In this document: positions 16,769-25,050 of the stretch, in pieces
Layout: every line of letters starts with the position of its first letter
Position numbering within the stretch: the first letter of the stretch is position 1
NCBI RefSeq assembly: GCF_001278115.1
Contig: NZ_LIYD01000005.1
Location: 852,924 to 916,923, forward strand
DNA: 64,000 nt
Source: Flavobacterium akiainvivens
GTDB taxonomy: Bacteria > Bacteroidota > Bacteroidia > Flavobacteriales > Flavobacteriaceae
Direction of reading: 5' to 3'
Translations under genes and position numbers: made by a program
Notes under the pieces: model-generated
What the model was told of the DNA's origin: nothing
Database searches by the model: none
What the model saw: the letters and a program-made list of their open reading frames with translations, nothing else

Positions 16769-18001
16769 ATGAAAAAAATATGTTTTGTTATAATGGGTTA
16801 TGGAAAAAAAACTGACCCCACACTAGGAAAGACATTCGATCTTGATAAGACTTATCATAATATCATAAAGCCTGCTGTAGTTGCTGCTGGATATGAATGT
16901 GTTAGAGGAGATGAAGTTCAGGAATCTGGATTAATTGATAGGAGCATGTACGGCTTACTTATTTATTCCGATTTGGTGATTGCTGATATTACAACATTTA
17001 ATCCAAATGCCATCTATGAATTGGGAGTTAGACATGCAGCAAAACCGTTTTCAACAATTGTTATGAAAGAAAAGGATGGAAATATTCCATTTGATATTAA
17101 TCATAACAAGACTTTTACATATTCTCATATGGGAGAAGATATTTCTGCAACTGAAGCTACACGATGTCAAGGGGCTCTTACATCTTTAATTTTGAGTATT
17201 GAGAAGTCTCAAGAAGTTGACAGTCCTTTATTTCAACACATCCAATCTGTTAAGCCCTATGTACTACCTGAAGATGAGTACATCCAATTAATTAAAGAAC
17301 TGGCTGAAAAAGAAAAATTAATTTTCGCATTAGTTGAGCAAGCTAAGGTTGAAATGGCTAAAAATAACTTTATAGAAGCTATTAAATATTGGAAAAAAGC
17401 TTGTGATAAAATTAATAATGATTCATATTTTATTCAACAGCTTGCTTTATGCACATATAAAAGTAAATCACCTTCAGAAAAAATAGCTTTACAAGATGCT
17501 CTAAATATTATAGCTCAATTAGAACCCGATGGAAGAACTACGAATGACCCAGAGACATTAGGAATTACAGGTGCTATCTATAAAAGATTGTGGTTAATTG
17601 ATAACAATGAGATTGAATATTTAGACAGAGCTATCAAATATTATGACAAAGGGTTTGCTATAAATTCAGATTATTATACTGGCGAAAACTATGCTCTATG
17701 TCTAGATTTAAAAGGAGCTTATATTAATGATGATGAAGAGAAAATTTATTGTAAGATAGAGGCTAAAAAAGCTCGTCGAAAAATTATTGATATTATTGAT
17801 AATTTAAGACTTGATGAAGATTTTTTAATTAGGAGTGATTTAAAGTGGATCTATGCGACCCTTGCAAATTGTCACCTAGCTCTAAATAATGATGCTGAAT
17901 TTAAAGAGAATGAAGCATTGTTTATGGAAAAATCCCCATTAGACTGGGAACTTGAAACATACAATAATTCAAAAAAACATATTCAAAACTTAAACAATTA
18001 A
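16769..18001 (+). CDS. deoxyribosyltransferase-like (TIR-related) domain protein with C-terminal TPR-like helices
   Basis: About 410 residues. The N-terminal 160 residues open with KKICFVIMGYGKKTDPTLGK and contain LVIADITTFNPNAIYELGVRHA, the nucleoside 2-deoxyribosyltransferase-like fold with its conserved Glu, relatives of which are the N-terminal part of DUF4071/TRAFs-binding proteins. The rest is helical with TPR-like periodicity (AKVEMAKNNFIEAIKYWKKA, LDRAIKYYDKGFAI). An enzymatic NAD/nucleotide-processing or sensing role is inference. It is the first gene of a five-gene island with TIR-like and SLATT proteins, next gene 1 bp downstream. An ATG two codons earlier (16763) is also possible. 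Confidence 0.75.
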   Translation: MKKICFVIMGYGKKTDPTLGKTFDLDKTYHNIIKPAVVAAGYECVRGDEVQESGLIDRSMYGLLIYSDLVIADITTFNPNAIYELGVRHAAKPFSTIVMKEKDGNIPFDINHNKTFTYSHMGEDISATEATRCQGALTSLILSIEKSQEVDSPLFQHIQSVKPYVLPEDEYIQLIKELAEKEKLIFALVEQAKVEMAKNNFIEAIKYWKKACDKINNDSYFIQQLALCTYKSKSPSEKIALQDALNIIAQLEPDGRTTNDPETLGITGAIYKRLWLIDNNEIEYLDRAIKYYDKGFAINSDYYTGENYALCLDLKGAYINDDEEKIYCKIEAKKARRKIIDIIDNLRLDEDFLIRSDLKWIYATLANCHLALNNDAEFKENEALFMEKSPLDWELETYNNSKKHIQNLNN

Positions 18002-18002
18002 T

Positions 18003-18407
18003 ATGGCAAAAAATTACAAAATTTTCGTTAGTCATTCTTGGTCTTATTCTAGTGACCTAACAGATTTACAAAACCTCTTAAATTCTAGAGGTTATTTTAA
18101 TGTTGAATTTACTGAAGCATCAAAAGATGTCCCTATAAATTCTACAAATGCCTCCTATATAAAAGCTAAATTGAGAGCTAAAATTTCAACTTCTGATATT
18201 GTGCTAGCATTAGCAGGAATATATGCATCTCATAGTGATTGGATGCCTTGGGAATTAGACACAGCAAAATCTTTGGGTATCCCAATCATTGGAGTTATAC
18301 CTAGAGGACAGGAAAGAATATCCCAAGAGGTTTATTCAAGATCTGTCGTGGATGTAAAATGGAGTACCGAGAGCATAGTTGAGGCAATTAGAAATCATGC
18401 TAAATAA
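18003..18407 (+). CDS. TIR-like protein (MTH538/ThsB-like, DUF1863)
   Basis: A 134-residue single-domain protein. It starts with the TIR strand YKIFVSHSWSYSSDLTDLQN, has IKAKLRAKISTSDIVLALAG in the middle and SDWMPWELDTAKSLGIPIIG, which places a Glu three residues after the SxW motif as in catalytic TIR and ThsB proteins. In Thoeris systems such proteins sense phage and make a cyclic ADP-ribose signal from NAD. Here it is the second gene of the island, 1 bp after the first and closely followed by another TIR-like gene. Confidence 0.82.
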   Translation: MAKNYKIFVSHSWSYSSDLTDLQNLLNSRGYFNVEFTEASKDVPINSTNASYIKAKLRAKISTSDIVLALAGIYASHSDWMPWELDTAKSLGIPIIGVIPRGQERISQEVYSRSVVDVKWSTESIVEAIRNHAK

Positions 18408-18414
18408 ATATTCT

Positions 18415-18999
18415 ATGGCTCATAAATGCTTTATTTCGTTTAAAACTGAAGATATGCCTTATAAAAAGTATATCCACGACCATCTAGATGTAGATATGAT
18501 TGATAAATCTTTGCATGAACCTATCGATTCTGAAGATGAAGATTACATAATGAGAAAAATTCGTGAAAATTATTTATCTGATTCTACTGTTACAATTTTT
18601 TTGATTGGGGAAAAATCAGCAGAGAACTTACCTTATGAAAATCAAAACTTCCTTAAAAGAGAATTACAAGCTTCTTTATACAATGGCGTTGGTAACACAA
18701 AAAACGGCATTTTAGGTATCGTTCTGCCCTCAATGACAGATAAGATATATGGAGGGAGTTATGCGTGCTCTAAGTGTGGAGGTCAACATAATACTGTTCG
18801 AATCAATGGAAATACTGTCATAAAAGAATTTTCGCATAATTACTATATTCCTAACGATAAATGTGCTTGGGGAGAAGATGATAGATACTGTGTTCTTGTT
18901 AAATGGGATGATTTCTGCTCCAATCCAGAAACGCATATAGACAGAGCATTTAATAAAAGAAATCAACCTATCTCAGAAAAAACAAAAGTAAAACCATAA
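18415..18999 (+). CDS. TIR-like protein (ThsB-like) with Cys-rich insert
   Basis: A 194-residue protein if started at the ATG at 18415 (MAHKCFISFKTED), where the TIR fold begins; an ATG at 18397 would overlap the previous gene. KCFISFKTEDMPYKKYI is the first strand/helix, VTIFLIGEKSAENLPYE the strand-4 region, and FLKRELQASLYNG carries the conserved Glu. A later insert CSKCGGQH looks like a zinc knuckle. The family is the longer ThsB-like type, often annotated as TIR domain protein. It overlaps the SLATT gene start by one base (TAATG), so the two are coupled. Confidence 0.82.
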   Translation: MAHKCFISFKTEDMPYKKYIHDHLDVDMIDKSLHEPIDSEDEDYIMRKIRENYLSDSTVTIFLIGEKSAENLPYENQNFLKRELQASLYNGVGNTKNGILGIVLPSMTDKIYGGSYACSKCGGQHNTVRINGNTVIKEFSHNYYIPNDKCAWGEDDRYCVLVKWDDFCSNPETHIDRAFNKRNQPISEKTKVKP

Positions 19000-19883
19000 T
19001 GAATGATAATAACTACCCCAATTATTTTGTTGCAGGAGACAATGCTTCTAAAAAAGCACAATTTTGGTATATCCGTTTGTTTGGATTGGATTTGTTGCTA
19101 ATGGTTTTGTCCGCTATTATCTCCGTTTACAATTATCAAACTGATGAATCTAAAACCATTATCTATGTAATATCAGGAATATTACTTCTTGGAGCAATGC
19201 TCATATCTATTTTCCTAAAATTAAGAAAATATGAAGATATTTGGTATAGAGGCCGTGCGCTCGCTGAGTCATGTAAAACTTTGACTTGGAGATTTATTAT
19301 GGCTTCTGAATATTTTGAAAATCATATTTCAGACGAAGAAGCAGATAGACGATTTATTCAAAGAATTAGAGAAATCAACAACGAGTTTAGCGATCTCAAC
19401 AACGTATTAAGTTCAAAACAATTAAGTTCACCAATTATTACTGGTGAAATGAAGAGAATACGTAATTTGTCTTTGAATGACAAAAAGAAATATTATTTAG
19501 ATAATAGAATTCAAAATCAGATTGACTGGTATTCTTCAAAGGCAGATGACAGTAAATTAAAATATGACATTTGGTTTTTTGCAATAATTATTCTTCAATT
19601 TTTAGCCTTAATTTCTATAGCTTTCTTAGTGAAATTTCCATCTTCCAACTTTAATTTTGTTGGAGTATTCTCAACTATAGCAGCAAGTGGATTTAGTTGG
19701 TTGCAAGTAAAAAAATACCAAGAGAATAAAGAAGCCTATACTACTGCAAACTCTGAATTGAATTTAATTAAAGCTGAAGGAAACAGAGATTTATCTGATA
19801 ATGAATTTTCTGAATATGTTTTGGATTCAGAAAATGCAATGTCAAGGGAACATACTATGTGGTTAGCTCAAAAAAGGATGTAA
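18999..19883 (+). CDS. SLATT/DUF4231 four-helix membrane protein (putative effector)
   Basis: A 294-residue protein with two hydrophobic hairpins: about residues 27-44 with 55-72, and about 190-210 with 216-230, each preceded by a soluble helix, the pattern of the SLATT (SMODS/SLOG-associating two-TM) families and DUF4231. SLATT proteins have been predicted as pore-forming effectors in nucleotide-signalling defence systems. The long soluble middle (EYFENHISDEEADRRFIQRI...) could be the signal-sensing part. Coupled by a 1-nt overlap to the TIR gene before it, 1 bp before the next TIR gene. Confidence 0.78.
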   Translation: MNDNNYPNYFVAGDNASKKAQFWYIRLFGLDLLLMVLSAIISVYNYQTDESKTIIYVISGILLLGAMLISIFLKLRKYEDIWYRGRALAESCKTLTWRFIMASEYFENHISDEEADRRFIQRIREINNEFSDLNNVLSSKQLSSPIITGEMKRIRNLSLNDKKKYYLDNRIQNQIDWYSSKADDSKLKYDIWFFAIIILQFLALISIAFLVKFPSSNFNFVGVFSTIAASGFSWLQVKKYQENKEAYTTANSELNLIKAEGNRDLSDNEFSEYVLDSENAMSREHTMWLAQKRM

Positions 19884-19884
19884 A

Positions 19885-20493
19885 ATGCTAGAAAAAGGAT
19901 TTAATAAAGCTAACTTAAATGAAAATATTTCTTGGCTATTAAAATCATTAAGGGATGATACATTAAGTAAAAGACCTTGTGTGTTTCTAAGCCATAAAAG
20001 AGAGGATAAATATGCTTGCAAAGAAATAGCGAATTATTTAAAAAATGCAGGTATTGATTATTATCTTGACGAAGAGGATAGTAAATTACAATATGCCTCA
20101 TCAGTAGGAGATCCCATTAAAATTACTGAAAGTATTAAAAATGGAATTAAAGAAAGTACTCATATGATGGTTGTTGTTTCCGATAAAACATATAAATCTC
20201 AGTGGGTACCTTTTGAAGTTGGTTATGGTCATGCTTCAATTCTTGATCAAGAGAAATTAGCATTTAAGGAAGACCGTATTAAATTGTCGGTGTTGACTTT
20301 AAAAGATATCGCTGAAAAAAGTCTACCCGATTACTTACAGGTTGGTTACGTAATAAAAGGCACGAAAAGTCTAAATGAATATATTTCAAAGATTACTGAT
20401 AGGCTAGAGAAATCATTAATTAATGAGCATAGAGTTTTTTCAAATTCCCAAGCACAACATCCGTTAGACAATGTCTTAAATTGGCAACTTTAA
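19885..20493 (+). CDS. TIR domain protein
   Basis: A 202-residue protein with a helical N-terminal arm (residues 1-28) and a TIR domain (about 29-150): RPCVFLSHKREDKYACKEIA, then THMMVVVSDKTYKSQWVPFE with the SxWxxxE motif holding the catalytic Glu. It is the last gene of the island, 1 bp after the SLATT gene, and the third TIR-like member. It could be an NADase or a signal-producing sensor with a specificity different from the other two. Confidence 0.85.
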   Translation: MLEKGFNKANLNENISWLLKSLRDDTLSKRPCVFLSHKREDKYACKEIANYLKNAGIDYYLDEEDSKLQYASSVGDPIKITESIKNGIKESTHMMVVVSDKTYKSQWVPFEVGYGHASILDQEKLAFKEDRIKLSVLTLKDIAEKSLPDYLQVGYVIKGTKSLNEYISKITDRLEKSLINEHRVFSNSQAQHPLDNVLNWQL

Positions 20494-20506
20494 AAAGTAT
20501 ATAAAA

Positions 20507-20548
20507 TTTTGATATTGGGGAGTTCACACAAACTCCCCAATGTCAAAA
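20507..20548. terminator. bidirectional terminator between the TIR island and traD
   Basis: An 18-bp stem with two mismatches or fewer (TTTTGATATTGGGGAGTT / AACTCCCCAATGTCAAAA) around a 6-nt loop. The right arm encodes the end of traD, and the left arm is its inverted copy directly after the island, so the convergent transcripts both end here. Confidence 0.75.
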
Positions 20549-21159
20549 TCACTCAAATCATTTTTCCGCAAAGTGGAAGAACCGGCTTCCGTTTCAGATG
20601 AGAGTGTGCTATCCAAAAGCTCGGCAATTTTTCGGGATGCACCCTCAATGGAATTTTCCAGCAGGCTGAATAATTCAGTTCCCTGTAATCTTTGAACGAT
20701 GTCTACCGCCGTTTCCTTTTGTGATTGTTCCAAATTCTCTTTTTGGAGCAACGCACCTACGGAGCTTAGTTCTTCAAAGGTAACCCCTTGGGCAAGACTG
20801 TCATCGCCACTGGCTATTCCATAGCTGTTCCATTCTTCTTCCTCTTCTTCAAAATCAGGCTTATTACTGAAAACTTCGTCCAGCTCTTCCTGCGGAATTT
20901 GAATACCAACGTTTTCATTCTCGTCGTATTCTATGTCTAAATTATCAGGGTTTATCTTCTGTTCCTCAATTTGGCTTTCATTGGCAGTGTTTGGCAGGGA
21001 GTGGCTTCTTACTGGCTTCGGCTGTCCCATTATATCGGGCAGGTTCGGATTGACTTTTTCCTGTTTTGGTTTTTGCTCCGACCGTTTTTTAATGACAATC
21101 TTTTGCTGGAGCAAGAGTACAATAACAATCAGCAGGCATATTACAATTACTATTTCCAT
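20524..21159 (-). CDS. traD: conjugal transfer protein TraD-like, membrane-anchored acidic protein
   Basis: A 211-residue protein (ATG at 21159; a TTG two codons upstream is less likely). One N-terminal membrane segment (IVIVICLLIVIVLLL) is followed by a basic stretch and a long acidic, disordered part (FEEEEEEW) and a helical end (AVDIVQRLQGTELFSLLENS). By order (traA, DUF3408 gene, then this) and topology it corresponds to TraD of CTnDOT-type elements. Its role is poorly known. The end of the gene is part of a terminator hairpin. Confidence 0.65.
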   Translation of the reverse strand: MEIVIVICLLIVIVLLLQQKIVIKKRSEQKPKQEKVNPNLPDIMGQPKPVRSHSLPNTANESQIEEQKINPDNLDIEYDENENVGIQIPQEELDEVFSNKPDFEEEEEEWNSYGIASGDDSLAQGVTFEELSSVGALLQKENLEQSQKETAVDIVQRLQGTELFSLLENSIEGASRKIAELLDSTLSSETEAGSSTLRKNDLSDFDIGEFV

Positions 21160-21170
21160 AATCAAGCGCT

Positions 21171-21608
21171 TTAAAAAATTGGTTTAAACTTTTCGTTGAA
21201 ATCATCAATAATGGCTTTTTCAAATAGCTCAAAATGATGTTCCAGAATATTATCGAGGTAGGCATACAGCGGTATCTCATCTTTACCAATAACCTGGACA
21301 ATGCGGGATAACCGTTCGTGGTATTCCTGTCTGATATATATACTCTTGTCTCCACGCTTGGTCATCGAATGGGTTTTCAAAAAATGTTCGCCATAACTTC
21401 CGTCAAGGTTTTTCTTTGTCCTATTCTTTTCTTTTTGTACAGGTTTGGCATGTGTTGTTTCTTCCTGTTTTGCAACTTCCTTTTCGGATTCTTCGATAGG
21501 CTCCGGTGGAAGCTGTAAGCCTTCTTTTTTTACACCGTCAACCATCAGGTTCATCATCAACTCTTCATTGATGTCCGGCGTGACTTTTCTTTTACTATCT
21601 TTCTCCAT
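21171..21608 (-). CDS. DUF3408 domain-containing conjugal transfer protein (TraB/TraC position)
   Basis: A 145-residue protein. The N-terminal half is a charged, Pro/Lys-rich linker; the C-terminal half (SIYIRQEYHERLSRIVQVIG ... YLDNILEHHFELFEKAI) is DUF3408, a ribbon-helix-helix-like DNA-binding fold seen in Bacteroidota conjugative elements beside the ParA gene. It starts 4 bp after traA, so it forms an operon with it, comparable to a ParB-type partner. The exact Tra letter is not certain. Confidence 0.75.
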   Translation of the reverse strand: MEKDSKRKVTPDINEELMMNLMVDGVKKEGLQLPPEPIEESEKEVAKQEETTHAKPVQKEKNRTKKNLDGSYGEHFLKTHSMTKRGDKSIYIRQEYHERLSRIVQVIGKDEIPLYAYLDNILEHHFELFEKAIIDDFNEKFKPIF

Positions 21609-21612
21609 AGGA

Positions 21613-22380
21613 TTATAGTTGAATGATCTTTAAAAATTCATTTATGAAAAGGTCGAATTGGCAAGCCTTCATTAAGCGTTCATCAGGAGGCATTAAAGTG
21701 GAACGAAACACGTTTTTACTGTCCGCTTCACTTTCTTTCCTGAAGCGTGTACTGTTCTTGATTTGGCTTTGCATCAGGCTCAAACCCAATTGCTCAATAA
21801 GCTGGTTATACACATCGTATAACGGTGTGCTTTCCCTGCCGTCCACCTGATTCCAAAACAGGTTGATGGTCTGTATGGAGGTTTGGCCTTTTTTCATAAT
21901 CACATCCTGCAAAAGTTGTGTGAAGATGAGCGTACTTTCCATTACCACACGATCTGCAGTAATGGGTGTAAAAATGTGGTGCATTCCTGCCAATGCCTGT
22001 AGAATACCTGGTGTATTCACTGTGCCGGGAAGATCAAAGAACACAACATCAATTGGAACCGAAGATGTATTTACAAATTCGTGGGCAGCTTCCAGTACGC
22101 TATCCGCTTTGTGTTGCGTAATCGGATAGGCCTTTTTGTTGATGGTCGTAAATTGCTTATATGCCAGTTTTTTCAAAGTTTCATTTTCCATTACCATTGC
22201 CAAATCACGGGCTTTCATTTTCATCAGGCTGTGCTGCGGAAAATCCGCATCCAATACGGCTACGTTGTAGCCAAGCCGATAGTGCATCGTACTGGCAACA
22301 AGCGTAGTAAATGTGCTTTTGCCAACGCCGCCTTTCTGAGAAGAAAAGGCGATAAACAGAGGTTTCTTTTTTGTGTCCAT
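21613..22380 (-). CDS. traA: TraA, ParA-family ATPase
   Basis: A 255-residue protein with the deviant Walker A FSSQKGGVGKSTFTTLVAS near the N terminus, the Walker A' DADFPQHSL and Walker B VVFFDLPGTV. This is the ParA/MinD class, called TraA in Bacteroides elements, thought to position or stabilise the excised element or the transfer complex. It leads the traA - DUF3408 - traD operon. The divergent mob genes begin 760 bp away. Confidence 0.88.
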   Translation of the reverse strand: MDTKKKPLFIAFSSQKGGVGKSTFTTLVASTMHYRLGYNVAVLDADFPQHSLMKMKARDLAMVMENETLKKLAYKQFTTINKKAYPITQHKADSVLEAAHEFVNTSSVPIDVVFFDLPGTVNTPGILQALAGMHHIFTPITADRVVMESTLIFTQLLQDVIMKKGQTSIQTINLFWNQVDGRESTPLYDVYNQLIEQLGLSLMQSQIKNSTRFRKESEADSKNVFRSTLMPPDERLMKACQFDLFINEFLKIIQL

Positions 22381-22394
22381 ATTTTTAAAATTTA

Positions 22395-22760
22395 AAGTTT
22401 ACATCATATTGCTTTCTGGCTTGCGGGCCTTCAGCCGTTCAGTCCTGACTTCGTGCTGCCTTTCTTGCCGGAATTTGTGATTGCCTGCTTTCTTGTGGTA
22501 TTGCAGTACTGCTTTCATTCAGGCATGTTATCAGGCAGGCTTGCCACCTAGCTTTCTTCCGTTCCGTCATTCATTCCGTCGCTCAGGCGTGCATGATATT
22601 CAGATAGCAGGCTTTCTGTTATTCCTGCGCTCTTGCATTCTTGCATTCCTGCCGTCAGGCAGGCTGGAGAACCCGTTATCTTGAATGCTTGTCGTCTGCT
22701 CTTCCTGAAGTACGGGCCGCCTGCTAGCCAACATTCAAAGGCAAAGAACTTATCATTTCC
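22395..22760. other. non-coding region with degenerate short repeats
   Basis: Upstream of traA the sequence is dominated by short recurring words (gctttc, cttgc, attcctgc, caggcaggct) in loose, degenerate succession, for example cttgcattcttgcattcctg. Several short frames are open here on both strands but none has coding character. It may be a decaying repeat array or part of the origin region. Confidence 0.45.
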
Positions 22761-22776
22761 ATCAGGTTGTATGGCT

Positions 22777-22811
22777 ATGGCAGTGTTTGGCAATCAAAGG
22801 CAGAGTTTGTC
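22777..22811 (-). promoter_or_regulatory. GCCAAA/CTGCC element between traA and mobA
   Basis: On the minus strand GACAAACTCTGCCTTTG followed by ATTGCCAAACACTGCCA, the same composite element seen before the tra operon, mobC and both DUF1896 genes. It lies about 400 bp upstream of traA and 330 bp before mobA. Confidence 0.4.
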
Positions 22812-22989
22812 TGGGTATAGCATTGCAATACTCTTACAGGCAGGTCTTTACTTTGTAAAATGATTTTTATTAACGGATTTATGCAAAAGACTTTGGCAAA
22901 TCGGAGGGTAATGGGAACGGCATCGAGCCGTTTTTCCCTGTTACATTCAATCCGTCCCGCAGGGCGGATTTTTGTGTTCACCTGAACAC

Positions 22990-23045
22990 GGCAAGTTGTG
23001 TTTTGAGCATCTCGGAATGATTTCCGATGCTCAAAACAACTTGCC
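22990..23045. other. oriT candidate: near-perfect long hairpin upstream of mobA
   Basis: Arms 22990-23017 and 23022-23045 (GGCAAGTTGT...TGAGCATC...GGAA) pair along 24 positions, with only two 2-nt bulges and a 4-nt loop. It lies about 100 bp before the relaxosome gene mobA, in the largest non-coding gap between the tra and mob operons, which is where oriT is found in CTnDOT-type elements. There is no T-run, so it is not a terminator. The nick site cannot be placed from sequence alone. Confidence 0.5.
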
Positions 23046-23141
23046 CTTTGCAGGGGGCAGAAAACGCCTTCCGAAGTCAGGGTTTTGTATGGATTATCTA
23101 ACGATGAGCTCGCTGAAGCTCGGTTTTAAAATGGATTAGTG

Positions 23142-23573
23142 ATGAACGATAACAATAAAAAGCAATTGAAAAAGACCGGACGCCGCCCCAAAGAAGACCC
23201 GGCAACAATCCGCTATACGATTTCCTTTAACGAGCAGGAACACGCCCGTTTCCTTGCCCTTTTTGATAAATCAGGTATGCAGGTAAAGGCGCATTTCATA
23301 ACGTCCTGCATCTTTGACAAGACCATAAAGACCATTCAGATTGACAAGGGAACGGTTGATTTTTATATGCGGCTAACCTCTTTTCACAGCCAGTTCCGTT
23401 CCATCGGCGTGAACTATAACCAAATTGTAAAGCTGTTGTACAAGAATTTTTCCGAGAAAAAAGCCGCAGCGTTTCTGTACAAACTGGAAAAACAAACGGC
23501 TGAAATGGCAATACTATGCCAAAAAATCATCCAAATAAGCGAAGAATTTGAAGCCAAACACCTGAAAAAATAG
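23142..23573 (+). CDS. mobA: MobA, relaxosome accessory protein
   Basis: A 143-residue protein (ATG at 23142; a GTG one codon earlier is possible). It opens with KKTGRRPKEDPATIRYTISF, a basic N terminus and a ribbon-helix-helix strand, followed by helices (FYMRLTSFHSQFRSIGVNYN). This is the MobA/BfmA-like accessory that binds oriT and recruits the relaxase. It is followed 94 bp later by mobB on the same strand. Confidence 0.82.
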   Translation: MNDNNKKQLKKTGRRPKEDPATIRYTISFNEQEHARFLALFDKSGMQVKAHFITSCIFDKTIKTIQIDKGTVDFYMRLTSFHSQFRSIGVNYNQIVKLLYKNFSEKKAAAFLYKLEKQTAEMAILCQKIIQISEEFEAKHLKK

Positions 23574-23667
23574 CGGTAGACCTGGATGAGCTATCCATCG
23601 AAAGATAAAAATCAATAGCTCATTCACGCTTCATTACCATTAAGAAAATAAAACAAATCAATGAAAA

Positions 23668-24951
23668 ATGATAGCGAAAATTGGCAGAAGCGGAAATTTA
23701 TATGGTGCATTAGCGTACAATCAGCTTAAAGTGGAGAATGAAAACGGACAAATTTTGTTTGCCCATAAGATGATTGAGACCGCCAGCGGTCATTATTCCG
23801 TAGCACAATTAGCCCAGTCTTTTGCCCCTTACCTGATAGCCAACCGCAATACTGAAAAGCATACGTTGCATATTTCGCTCAATCCTGACCCAAACGATAA
23901 GGTAAGCGACGATAAGTTTAGGGAAATGGCAGAACAGTATATGCGGGAAATGGGTTACGGCGAACAGCCTTTTGTTGTATTCAAACACACGGATATTGAC
24001 CGCAGCCATATACACATTGTATCGGTTTGCGTGGACGAGCAGGGCAAAAAGATTTCGGACAAATTCGAGAAAATGCGGTCGATGAATGTATGCCGGGAAC
24101 TGGAAAGAAAGCACGGGCTGATACCCGCAACAGATAAGGAGCGCAATCAAAATGAAAAGGTTTTCCGTCCGGTAAATTATCGGGCAGGCGATGTAAAGAG
24201 CCAAATCGCTTCGGTCGTTCGCCATCTGCCGAACTACTACCAATACCAAACATTGGGCGAGTACAATGCCCTGCTTTCCCTGTTCAATATTACCACCGAG
24301 AAAATCGAGGGCGAATTGCAGGGAAAGATGCAACAGGGCTTATTGTATATTCCATTCAATGAAAAAGGAGAAAGAGCCGGGCATCCTTTCAAGGCTTCAC
24401 TGTTCGGAAAGAACGCAGGGCTTCCGGCTTTGGAATTGCATTTTGCGAAATGCAAAACCGCTTTAAATGATACACCTACCAAACAGACCTTAAAATCTGC
24501 CGTTACCATTGCCCTGAAAAATACAAGCGATGAGCAGGCATTTAAAAAGCAGTTGGCTGAACAGGGCATTAACGTCGTGGTACGCCGTAATGATGCAGGG
24601 CGTATTTATGGCATTACGTTTATAGACCACAATTCAAAAGCGGTTTGGAACGGTTCACGTTTAGCAAAGGAACTTTCTGCCAATACCTTTAATGATTACT
24701 GGAATAATAAAATCAAACCTGAAATTAAAGAACCTGTCGAATTACAACCCAAACTATCCACATCAAATGATGCGGATCTTCCTGCGGAAGAACTACATCA
24801 TTTGTTCGACTTCTTAACTACGGTTAAACATGAAGACGGTTTGATTGAAGCATTGGGCGGTTTAGTACCTGAAGCCCAGGACGAAGATTACGAAGAACAG
24901 GACTTTGCTAATAAGATGAAGCAAAGAAGAAAACGAAGAACAAATAGATAG
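23668..24951 (+). CDS. mobB: MobB relaxase (MOBP-type mobilisation nuclease)
   Basis: A 427-residue relaxase. Motif I region MIAKIGRSGNLYGALAYNQL, then HTLHISLNP, and the metal-binding motif III FKHTDIDRSHIHIVSV (about residues 108-123) with the HxH pair. It nicks oriT and leads the transferred strand. The tail (EDYEEQDFANKMKQRRKRR) is charged and is duplicated 2090 bp downstream at 26951-27026. Length matches Bacteroidota MobB relaxases (about 400). Confidence 0.9.
   Translation: MIAKIGRSGNLYGALAYNQLKVENENGQILFAHKMIETASGHYSVAQLAQSFAPYLIANRNTEKHTLHISLNPDPNDKVSDDKFREMAEQYMREMGYGEQPFVVFKHTDIDRSHIHIVSVCVDEQGKKISDKFEKMRSMNVCRELERKHGLIPATDKERNQNEKVFRPVNYRAGDVKSQIASVVRHLPNYYQYQTLGEYNALLSLFNITTEKIEGELQGKMQQGLLYIPFNEKGERAGHPFKASLFGKNAGLPALELHFAKCKTALNDTPTKQTLKSAVTIALKNTSDEQAFKKQLAEQGINVVVRRNDAGRIYGITFIDHNSKAVWNGSRLAKELSANTFNDYWNNKIKPEIKEPVELQPKLSTSNDADLPAEELHHLFDFLTTVKHEDGLIEALGGLVPEAQDEDYEEQDFANKMKQRRKRRTNR
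24861..24936 (+). repeat. mobB 3'-end direct repeat, copy 1
   Basis: The last part of mobB (from ttagtacctgaagcccagg to ataagatgaag) is repeated at 26951-27026 in the same orientation with about a dozen substitutions. The two copies bracket the AraC + SDR cargo. Confidence 0.75.
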
Positions 24952-25050
24952 TCTTCTGGTTTAATCGATAAAAAAATTGATAATCAGTGGATTGCTTCAA
25001 GATCAATTGGACAATAATAAAGGATATATTGTTAGCTTAAATCCCGTTTA

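Noticed and set aside
22548..22793. Open frames of 67-81 codons on both strands in the traA-mobA gap
   Set aside because: They overlap each other in low-complexity repeats, have no ribosome-site or family features, and are best explained as chance frames.
24237..24569. Long antisense frames inside mobB (also 23809-24333)
   Set aside because: Shadows of the GC-richer relaxase gene; no recognisable motifs.
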